NCBI GenBank assembly: GCA_021203285.1
Contig: JAJQBM010000028.1
Span: forward strand, 1-9,649
Source of the DNA: Clostridiales bacterium
GTDB taxonomy: Bacteria; Bacillota; Clostridia; Lachnospirales; Lachnospiraceae
Length of the DNA stretch: 9,649 nt
Direction of reading: 5' to 3'
This document shows positions 1-6,841 of this stretch, piece after piece (the stretch's first letter is position 1; every line of letters begins with the position of its first letter). The position numbers were made by a program, and so were the translations under genes. The notes beneath the pieces are model-generated. The model was not told where the DNA came from and searched no databases. It saw nothing but the letters and a program-made list of their open reading frames with translations.

Positions 1-113
1 TTTCAAGGCTTGGAGCGATCCTTTGACTGTACTAACTGTCAAAGACGGGACTATACTATAATATAAACAAATATGAAAGATATTTTTCTTGTTTTTTGTG
101 TAAAAATTTCAAC
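1..113. other. Gene-free left edge with inverted repeat and promoter-like AT stretch
   Basis: No convincing gene is seen here. CTTTGAC (21-27) and GTCAAAG (38-44) form a perfect 7-bp inverted repeat with a 10-nt spacer, the size of a typical dimeric-repressor operator. Next to it is a very AT-rich stretch containing a perfect TATAAT at 57-62 on the plus strand, but no good -35 sits 16-18 nt upstream and no plus-strand gene follows. Read on the minus strand, the same stretch could be the promoter of a gene beyond the left edge, with the inverted repeat just downstream of it in the leader. The downstream gene is outside the window, so the role is a guess. Confidence 0.35.
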
Positions 114-153
114 AAAAAAACTGCTGCGGGATCCGCAAAGAATCTCACAGCAG
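114..153 (-). terminator. Intrinsic terminator after purA
   Basis: On the minus strand, 21 nt past the purA stop, CTGCTGTG (153-146) pairs with CGCAGCAG (128-121) with one G-U pair. The loop is about 17 nt and contains a smaller GCGG/CCGC helix. The stem is followed directly by seven Ts (120-114). This is a standard rho-independent terminator and marks the end of the degV-thioesterase-purA unit. Confidence 0.8.
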
Positions 154-174
154 CCTTCCTTCATTCATTTTTTC

Positions 175-1449
175 TTATCTGTAGATGATGTCCTCGCGCC
201 CCGGTCCGTTGGAAACCATGGTGATCGGGAAGCCGATCTGTTCCTCCACAAACTCTATGTACTTCCGGCAATTCTCCGGCAGTTCCTCATAGTTCCGAAT
301 GCCGTGGATATCCGTCTTCCAGCCCGGCAAAGTCTTTAACACCGGCTTCGCGCGGTTCAGCTTCGATGTGACGGGGAAGTCGGTCGTCACCTCGCCGTCG
401 ATCTCATAGCCCACGCAGACCGGGATCTCGTCCAGATATCCCAGCACATCCAGCACGGTAAATGCCACATCGGTCGCACCCTGCAGGCGGCAGCCGTACC
501 GGCTCGCCACGCAATCAAACCATCCCATCCGCCGCGGGCGCCCGGTCGTCGCGCCGTACTCTCCGCCGTCGCCGCCGCGCCGCCTGAGCTCATCGGCCTC
601 ATCCCCGAAGATCTCGCTGACAAAAGCACCCGCGCCCACTGCGCTGGAATACGCCTTGCAGACGACGACCACCTTTTCGATCGCATAGGGCGGAAGACCC
701 GCGCCGATCGCGCCGTAGGCTGCCAGCGTGGAGGAGGATGTCACCATCGGATAGATGCCGTGATCCGGATCCTTCAGCGTGCCGAGCTGGCCCTCCAGAA
801 GGATCTCCTTCCCCTCCCTGATCGCGTTCCACAGATAGGAGGACACATCGCAGATATACGGCTCTACCATCTCCCGATACTGATGCAATGTTTCAAGAAG
901 CTCCGCCGGATCCAGCAGCGGCTTATGGTATAAATGCTCGAGGAGAACATTCTTCGTCTCACAGACGCGGACAACCTTTTCCTTTAACAGCTCCTCGTCA
1001 AAAAGCTCGCTGACCTGAAAGCCGATCTTCGCGTACTTGTCCGAATAAAACGGAGCAATACCGGACTTCGTGGAGCCGAAGGACTTTCCGCCCAGCCGTT
1101 CTTCTTCGTATTGGTCAAAGAGCACATGGTACGGCATCACCATCTGCGCGCGGTCGCTGACCAGAATCTTCGGCATCGGCACGCCCCTCTCAACGATACT
1201 CTGAATCTCCTGAAAGAGAATCGGTATATTCAGCGCAACGCCGTTTCCGATAATGCTGGTCGTATGGCCATAAAAGCATCCGGACGGAAGCGTGTGAAGC
1301 GCAAACTTTCCGCAATCATTTACGATTGTGTGGCCCGCATTGGCGCCTCCCTGAAAACGAACAATGATATCTGCCTCCTTCGCAAGCATATCGGTGATCT
1401 TGCCCTTTCCCTCATCACCCCAGTTCACTCCCACTACTGCTTTTACCAT
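175..1449 (-). CDS. purA: Adenylosuccinate synthetase, divergent type
   Basis: PurA joins IMP and aspartate using GTP, the first of two steps from IMP to AMP, in the cytoplasm. At 424 residues it has the usual family length. Visible motifs are the N-terminal P-loop-like WGDEGKGK (10-17, catalytic Asp12), GGANAGHT (34-41, catalytic His40), the aspartate loop ATTGRPRR (300-307) and the C-terminal guanine-binding SNGPGR (413-418). It departs from the E. coli/B. subtilis type at several places. Asn9 replaces the Gln before WGDEGKGK. EGQLGT (219-224) replaces EGAQGT, putting Leu222 where IMP-binding Gln224 of E. coli sits. Lys141 lies at the position of cross-subunit Arg143. SAVGAGAF (269-276) replaces TRVGAGPF. 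The start is supported by AAGGAGG 8 nt upstream. It is the last gene of its unit, 13 nt after the thioesterase, whose stop lies beside this ribosome binding site. The family call is firm; the catalytic consequence of the substitutions is unknown. Confidence 0.95.
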   Translation of the reverse strand: MVKAVVGVNWGDEGKGKITDMLAKEADIIVRFQGGANAGHTIVNDCGKFALHTLPSGCFYGHTTSIIGNGVALNIPILFQEIQSIVERGVPMPKILVSDRAQMVMPYHVLFDQYEEERLGGKSFGSTKSGIAPFYSDKYAKIGFQVSELFDEELLKEKVVRVCETKNVLLEHLYHKPLLDPAELLETLHQYREMVEPYICDVSSYLWNAIREGKEILLEGQLGTLKDPDHGIYPMVTSSSTLAAYGAIGAGLPPYAIEKVVVVCKAYSSAVGAGAFVSEIFGDEADELRRRGGDGGEYGATTGRPRRMGWFDCVASRYGCRLQGATDVAFTVLDVLGYLDEIPVCVGYEIDGEVTTDFPVTSKLNRAKPVLKTLPGWKTDIHGIRNYEELPENCRKYIEFVEEQIGFPITMVSNGPGREDIIYR

Positions 1450-1462
1450 TTTGGTATCCTCC

Positions 1463-1864
1463 TTATATACATATATCCTGTAAATAATAATATGTCATGG
1501 TCGCCAAGGCAATCTCCCGCCCGGTCTCGTCCGTGATCATCACATCATAGACGCACATATTTTTTCCAATCTTAATTTCCCGGGATTCGCCGATCAGCTT
1601 TTTACACTCCATGGCAGAACGAAGATAATGGATATCGCCGGAGACCGTCTTGACATAAGGGCCTCTGCTGACTGCCGCCGCTCCGCCAATCGTATCCGCC
1701 ATCGTTAAAAGCTCTCCGCCGTGTATGGAACCGATGGGATTCCCGTGTTCCGGCCTCAGCTCCTGCTCGCCTTTGGCATACCCCTCAGAGATCTCTGTGG
1801 TCTTCATGCCGACTTCCCGGATAAACCCTACATTCCTGATTTCCTTTAGCTTCTCATAATCCAT
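1463..1864 (-). CDS. PaaI-family hotdog-fold acyl-CoA thioesterase
   Basis: This is a single hotdog-domain protein of 133 residues, the usual size of the PaaI/YbgC-like group. Family members hydrolyse acyl-CoA or aryl-CoA thioesters as cytoplasmic tetramers; the substrate cannot be told from the sequence. The family signature is clear: Asn42, Gly45, then HGG (48-50) and Asp57 in the ADTIGGAA helix. Asp57 is the likely catalytic acid. The following TVSGDIHYLRSA (73-84) corresponds to the conserved strand usually written TVxLxINYLRPA. The gene starts 19 nt after the DegV-family gene and ends 13 nt before purA, so the three are probably co-transcribed. The nearest Shine-Dalgarno, GGAGG, is about 12 nt from the ATG, longer than for its neighbours, so translation may be weaker; no better in-frame start is seen. 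Pairing with a DegV-type fatty-acid-binding protein hints at acyl-group metabolism (inference). Confidence 0.85.
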   Translation of the reverse strand: MDYEKLKEIRNVGFIREVGMKTTEISEGYAKGEQELRPEHGNPIGSIHGGELLTMADTIGGAAAVSRGPYVKTVSGDIHYLRSAMECKKLIGESREIKIGKNMCVYDVMITDETGREIALATMTYYYLQDICI

Positions 1865-1883
1865 ACTTATGAACTTCCTCCGG

Positions 1884-2750
1884 TTACACGTGAATTGCCT
1901 TCGTCGCGGTCACCGCCAGCGCACCCGGGCCGATATGGCAGGAAACACTCAAAGACAACGGCTGCAGGACAATATCATGATTCGGGAAAACCGCCTGCAC
2001 TTCCCGCTTAAACTCCTCCGCAGGCTCCAGATCATGCGTGTAAGCCATGGCGATATGAATGTCCTCGCCTGTCGCGGATCCGAAACGGTCTCTGCAGTCG
2101 TCCTGAATCTGCTTGATCATGATATTTTTCCCCTGTTTCGTCGTCCGGGCCTTCGCAAAGGCGTCCAGCTTTTCCCCCTGAATCTGCAGCACCGGCTTCA
2201 GCTTCAGAAGTGTTCCAAGCGCCGCGGCAGCCGGTGTGATCCGCCCGCCCTTTTTCAGATAATACAGGGTATCCAGCATAATGTAGATGCTGGACTCCAT
2301 TTTATTCGCCATCAGCGCATCGTAAATCTCCTGTCCGGACTTCCCCGCATCCGCCAGCATCTTTGCATCCAAAGCGGACTGACGCTGCGTCACGGAGATG
2401 CGCTGATTATCCACGACGAACACTTTGCCGTCATAATCCTGTGTGATCATCTGCGCGGTGGAACAGGTGCTGGACAAGCCGCTGGACATGGGAATATGTA
2501 TGATCTCATCATATGCGGTGAGCAGTCTGTCCCAAAGCTCGATAAAATCGCCCACAATAGGAGCGGAGGTCTTGATGTCCGCTCCGGCCGTCAACTTCTC
2601 ATAAAACTGTTCCTGCGTCAGGGTGATATCCTCCAGAAACAATTCCTCATTGATATAAAACGGCATCGGCATGACATATATGCCAAGCTGTTTCCCCTCC
2701 ATCTGAGTGATGCCGCTGTTGCTGTCTGTTACGATCGCTACCTTGCTCAT
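1884..2750 (-). CDS. DegV-family fatty-acid-binding protein
   Basis: DegV proteins bind a single fatty acid between two alpha/beta domains. Some act as FakB partners of the FakA kinase for phosphorylating exogenous fatty acids; others have no known role. This one has 288 residues, normal length. Diagnostic segments are the N-terminal VAIVTDSNSGI (4-14), TSAP (61-64, where the fatty-acid carboxylate is held in the family), SSGLSSTCSTA (89-99), LDTLYYLKKGGRI (159-171), LLKLKPVL (181-188) and the C-terminal IGPGALAV (273-280). The ATG is preceded by AAGGAGG at a good distance. It leads a three-gene unit with a thioesterase and purA and has its own promoter (2790-2818) and a hairpin in its leader. 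No fakA-like gene is in the window, so a FakB role is only possible. Confidence 0.92.
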   Translation of the reverse strand: MSKVAIVTDSNSGITQMEGKQLGIYVMPMPFYINEELFLEDITLTQEQFYEKLTAGADIKTSAPIVGDFIELWDRLLTAYDEIIHIPMSSGLSSTCSTAQMITQDYDGKVFVVDNQRISVTQRQSALDAKMLADAGKSGQEIYDALMANKMESSIYIMLDTLYYLKKGGRITPAAAALGTLLKLKPVLQIQGEKLDAFAKARTTKQGKNIMIKQIQDDCRDRFGSATGEDIHIAMAYTHDLEPAEEFKREVQAVFPNHDIVLQPLSLSVSCHIGPGALAVTATKAIHV

Positions 2751-2764
2751 AAAACCCCCTCCTT

Positions 2765-2783
2765 GGATGGCCGCAGGCCATAC
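2765..2783 (-). promoter_or_regulatory. Hairpin in the degV leader, just upstream of the RBS
   Basis: GGATGGC (2765-2771) and GCCATAC (2777-2783) frame a small hairpin whose core is ATGGCC/GGCCAT with a 3-nt loop. It lies between the predicted -10 and the AAGGAGG of the DegV-family gene. Its arms match those of a second hairpin at 2869-2885 in opposite orientation. It may affect translation or message stability, but no regulator is evident. Confidence 0.5.
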
Positions 2784-2789
2784 ATATGA

Positions 2790-2818
2790 ATGATATCATA
2801 CTTGGGGGAAAAAAACAA
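2790..2818 (-). promoter_or_regulatory. Predicted sigma-A promoter of the degV-thioesterase-purA unit
   Basis: On the minus strand, TTGTTT (2818-2813) and TATCAT (2795-2790) are separated by exactly 17 nt. The spacer includes a run of Ts and Cs. It lies about 40 nt upstream of the DegV start, downstream of the groEL terminator hairpin, which supports separate transcription of this unit. Prediction is from hexamers and spacing only. Confidence 0.6.
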
Positions 2819-2827
2819 TGTTTAATA

Positions 2828-2961
2828 TACGGCGCTTCACTCGTGACACCTTGTGTCACTCGTTATCCGTATGGCTACGCCATCCGGAAAAATAAGGAGG
2901 GTTAGACCGGGAGAGAATTTATTCTCAATCCGATCTAACCCTCCTTATTTTCAGCGCCGTA
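2828..2961. repeat. Structured intergenic element with 9-bp closing stem and three hairpins
   Basis: TACGGCGCT (2828-2836) is a perfect inverted copy of AGCGCCGTA (2953-2961). Between them lie three consecutive hairpins: GTGACAC/GTGTCAC with a 3-nt loop (2843-2859); a 9-bp hairpin with one mismatch built on ATGGC/GCCAT (2866-2888); and a long hairpin with an 18-bp perfect outer stem (2889-2951). The last two abut with no unpaired base. The whole folds as a four-way junction on either strand. It occupies nearly all of the groEL-degV spacer. It could be a mobile palindromic repeat, a structured 3' UTR or a processed RNA; copy number is needed to decide. The geometry is read directly, the nature is inferred. 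Confidence 0.6.
2889..2951 (-). terminator. Probable groEL terminator (long hairpin, A-tract/U-tract)
   Basis: An 18-bp perfect stem pairs 2889-2906 with 2934-2951. It is extended inward by C-G pairs and a GAGAA/TTCTC tip (2913-2926). On the minus strand the GC-containing core ends in TTATTTT, paired with a matching A-rich 5' flank, the usual layout of a bidirectional intrinsic terminator. It lies 22 nt after the groEL stop. Both strands of the stem carry AAGGAGGG, so the hairpin also contains Shine-Dalgarno-like sequence, probably by chance. Confidence 0.7.
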
Positions 2962-2973
2962 GCTTTTTAACGC

Positions 2974-4596
<1,623 letters not shown>

Positions 4597-4612
4597 TTAT
4601 AATAATTGCTTC

Positions 4613-4967
<355 letters not shown>

Positions 4968-4978
4968 CCGCTGGTCAT

Positions 4979-5007
4979 ATAATAGTGATTTCAGGTATGA
5001 ATCGCAA
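4979..5007 (-). promoter_or_regulatory. Predicted sigma-A promoter of groES-groEL
   Basis: On the minus strand TTGCGA (5007-5002) and TATTAT (4984-4979) are spaced 17 nt. The CIRCE operator follows immediately downstream, as in other Firmicutes groE operons. This placement makes the assignment stronger than hexamers alone. Confidence 0.8.
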
Positions 5008-5038
5008 CCGCATTTATTTTTTAAAATCGCTATGTATA

Positions 5039-5072
5039 CTCTTGTTTTCTCACTTAATCTCTTGTTTTCTCA
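5039..5072 (-). repeat. Two 14-nt direct repeats upstream of the groES promoter
   Basis: CTCTTGTTTTCTCA occurs at 5039-5052 and again at 5059-5072, start to start exactly 20 nt, about two helical turns. A degraded third version (TTTTTTCTCGTTTTT) follows at 5073-5087. On the coding strand of groES the repeats read TGAGAAAACAAGAG and lie roughly 30-65 nt upstream of the -35. They may be activator sites or an UP-like A-tract region; no known regulator motif is recognised. Confidence 0.5.
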
Positions 5073-5151
5073 TTTTTTCTCGTTTTTAGAAAAAATCGGA
5101 AAAGATTTGCCCGCTCGGGTCAGTATATGAAGCCCGCAGGAATTTTATTCT

Positions 5152-5931
5152 TCAAATGAGGGAAAAATGCCTGCAGGCGTTGAAAATTCCGTCCGCATGA
5201 ATATCATCCGTCACATAGTCCGCATGCGACTTCGCCAGATCCGTCCCGTTTCCCATCACCACGCCGGTGCCCGCGTAATCCAGCATTTCCAGATCGTTGG
5301 CACTGTCGCCGAAGGCATAGGTATCCGCCCTGTCTACGCCCAAAAGCCCACAGACCGCGGCGATCGCCGTCGCCTTAGAATAGCCCTTCGGGACCACCTC
5401 CATGACAATATCCCCGTGAACAAGGAACTCATAGTCATCCTGCAGCGCCTCGATCACCTCCCGGTACCGCGTTCCTCCGATCAAAACGCTGAACTTGCTG
5501 ACCTCCCACTCTGCCTGATTGCCGCGGATCGGCCGGACATATTCATTCATCACATCCAGAAGGTAGCGCCCGTATTCGTCCCGGCTGATAATGTCAGCAT
5601 CCATAAACAGAAGATCCCGCCCCTCCATGACCATCGGCATATCGTAGTCATAGAACATCTGCACCGACCGCGCCAGAACCGCATCGTCCACCTTTTTGTA
5701 TAAAATCTCCTCCCCATGGTACTCGATGCAGGTGCCGCAGCCGCTTAAGATGCCGTCAAAATCCATGGAAAACAGCTTCTCGCCCTGGATGAAAACCTTT
5801 GTCCTCCCGCTGCAGAGGAAAATCTGATGTCTGTTCTCCTTTAGCATGCGAAGCGCCGTCTTTGTGCTCTCCGGAATCACATTCTCACGATCCCAGAGCG
5901 TTCCGTCTATGTCAAAAAAAATCAGTGCCAT
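5152..5931 (-). CDS. Cof-type HAD-IIB family phosphatase
   Basis: A 259-residue haloacid-dehalogenase-superfamily hydrolase of the Cof/type IIB group. These are cytoplasmic enzymes that dephosphorylate sugar phosphates, flavin or other small phospho-metabolites; the substrate is not predictable here. All four motifs are present: motif I DIDGT (7-11; nucleophile Asp7, acid/base Asp9), motif II Ser41 in CSGRT, motif III Lys182 or Lys186 in PKGYSKA, and motif IV GDSAND (208-213). The cap domain is inserted between motifs II and III, about 85-175. A strong AAGGAGA precedes the ATG by 5 nt. The gene stands alone, upstream of the groE operon on the same strand and divergent from the small membrane-protein gene. 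No convincing terminator is seen between it and the groES promoter. Confidence 0.92.
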   Translation of the reverse strand: MALIFFDIDGTLWDRENVIPESTKTALRMLKENRHQIFLCSGRTKVFIQGEKLFSMDFDGILSGCGTCIEYHGEEILYKKVDDAVLARSVQMFYDYDMPMVMEGRDLLFMDADIISRDEYGRYLLDVMNEYVRPIRGNQAEWEVSKFSVLIGGTRYREVIEALQDDYEFLVHGDIVMEVVPKGYSKATAIAAVCGLLGVDRADTYAFGDSANDLEMLDYAGTGVVMGNGTDLAKSHADYVTDDIHADGIFNACRHFSLI

Positions 5932-6325
5932 TCTATCTCCTTCCCTCCCGCTCCATTTCTGAAAAATTTGTGAATATCGCTTTCACGGTTCCATTCCCGC
6001 CCGTTTTGTGTTACGATACATAGCGTTGGCGGTAATGTTGGAATCAAAAGTATTTGACCCCAATGATACTCACGAATTGCTTCGCATTTCATGCTCTCGC
6101 AATCCTAAAAAAACACTCAGAATCCGCTCATTTTGCCCTGAAAATCAGCCAAAATGGCTACTTCTTCGTGTTTTAGCGGATCCCAAAGTCATGAATCGGA
6201 TCGTAAACGCTCCGTTCATGACCTTTTGACCCTAGTATCATCCATATTGAACCATAAAAATGCATTCCTGTAAAGGAAAACAGTGGCAAAACATCAAATA
6301 AAAGCTGTTTAGAAAGGAAAAACCC
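5932..6325. other. 394-nt intergenic region between divergent genes
   Basis: No supportable gene is found in this stretch. It holds the ribosome binding site of the HAD gene on the left, the palindrome-rich element at 6063-6241 in the middle, and the upstream region of the plus-strand membrane-protein gene on the right. Promoters for the divergent genes should lie here. The only candidate seen on the plus strand is TTGAAC (6247-6252) with a poor -10, TAAAGG (6271-6276), 18 nt apart, too weak to call alone. A reading frame across 6008-6229 begins with GTG, has no ribosome binding site and follows the palindromes, so it is not listed as a gene. Confidence 0.6.
6063..6241. repeat. Palindrome-rich 179-nt element with terminal inverted repeats
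   Basis: ATGATACT (6063-6070) is matched by inverted AGTATCAT (6234-6241). TTTGACCC occurs directly repeated just outside the left end (6053-6060) and just inside the right end (6225-6232). Inside are a CGAA/TTCG hairpin with a 4-nt loop (6073-6084), a hairpin of CATTTTG/CAAAATG plus CTGA/TCAG (6129-6156), an enclosing ATCCGCT/AGCGGAT pair (6122-6128 with 6175-6181), and a strong hairpin of CAAA, GTCATGAA and CGGA pairing with TCCG, TTCATGAC and TTTG (6184-6228). The dense nested structure with matched ends resembles a small non-autonomous mobile element or dispersed repeat. No transposase is present. Identity as a repeat needs a genome search. Confidence 0.5.
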
Positions 6326-6751
6326 ATGTCAAAAAGCAGACGTCGGCGCCGCCGAAGCAGCGCCCTGCAAAAGATAATTCTGGTCATCGTCATTCTCGTA
6401 ATTGTAATCCTCATCGCCTTTTTCTTCGTGATCCGGCCGATGAAGCAAAAGCTGGCCTCCTCCGTCGCGGAAAAGGTCATCGAAATGCAGGTATCCTCCG
6501 ACACAGACTCCGACGTCACCGCCGAGGAGATTCTGGATGTCATGAGTGAGGAGGATCAGGCGACCATTGAGGAGATTTGCGAGGAATATCTGGACGTGCA
6601 GACCCTGACGGAAATCTCCGGCTATATGGCACAGGGCGACACCGCCTCCATCAAAGCCTATGTCGAAGAATCCCTCTCCGAGGAAGAGCTTGCACAGATA
6701 CAGGAGATCTACGAAAAGTATCAGGATGAGCTGTCGGGATATCTGGAGTAA
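6326..6751 (+). CDS. Small single-pass membrane protein with acidic C-terminal domain, unknown function
   Basis: I do not recognise this 141-residue protein. The N-terminus is extremely basic, with six consecutive arginines (5-10). A single hydrophobic helix (about 15-36, rich in Ile/Val/Leu) follows and carries no cleavage site, so it looks like a signal anchor with the N-terminus in the cytoplasm and the rest outside. The remaining ~100 residues are acidic, rich in Glu/Asp, with one cysteine (85). They appear helical, in two or three segments (about 66-90, 91-112 and 116-140). An AGAAAGGA sequence lies about 7 nt before the ATG. It is the only plus-strand gene in the window, convergent with hydA and followed at once by a strong terminator, so it is a single-gene transcript. 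Base use resembles its neighbours; there is no sign of transfer. Confidence 0.85.
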   Translation: MSKSRRRRRRSSALQKIILVIVILVIVILIAFFFVIRPMKQKLASSVAEKVIEMQVSSDTDSDVTAEEILDVMSEEDQATIEEICEEYLDVQTLTEISGYMAQGDTASIKAYVEESLSEEELAQIQEIYEKYQDELSGYLE

Positions 6752-6790
6752 AAAAAGGAGTTCCCCACCACTCGGGAACTCCTTTTTCTT
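6752..6790. terminator. Strong bidirectional intrinsic terminator
   Basis: A 14-bp perfect stem pairs 6752-6765 with 6774-6787 around an 8-nt loop. The core is GGAGTTCCC/GGGAACTCC flanked by five As on the left and five Ts on the right, with TTTTTCTT as the plus-strand tail. It begins directly after the stop of the membrane-protein gene. It can also stop hydA transcription arriving on the minus strand, whose stop codon lies about 50 nt away. Confidence 0.92.
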
Positions 6791-6841
6791 ACTGTATTTG
6801 CTTGAAAGGCCATCTTTTAAAACCCATCTCTCGTCCGAAGC

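Noticed and set aside
175..1449. PurA as a phage-like PurZ (2-aminoadenine pathway)
   Set aside because: It is full-length bacterial PurA with the catalytic Asp and His and the GRPRR loop, and there are no phage genes nearby. Divergence alone does not support PurZ.
1869..2789. 306-residue plus-strand frame opposite the DegV-family gene
   Set aside because: It mirrors the DegV gene, is rich in Arg/His/Leu as antisense frames usually are, and has no recognisable domain.
5101..5151. Terminator after the HAD gene
   Set aside because: Only CGGG/CCCG pairing with a 13-nt loop and no good T-run is present. The two GCCCGC copies are direct, not inverted, so it is too weak to call.
6008..6229. 73-residue plus-strand frame inside the intergenic element
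   Set aside because: It starts with GTG without a Shine-Dalgarno and its sequence follows the palindromes, so it is more likely a by-product of the repeat than a gene.
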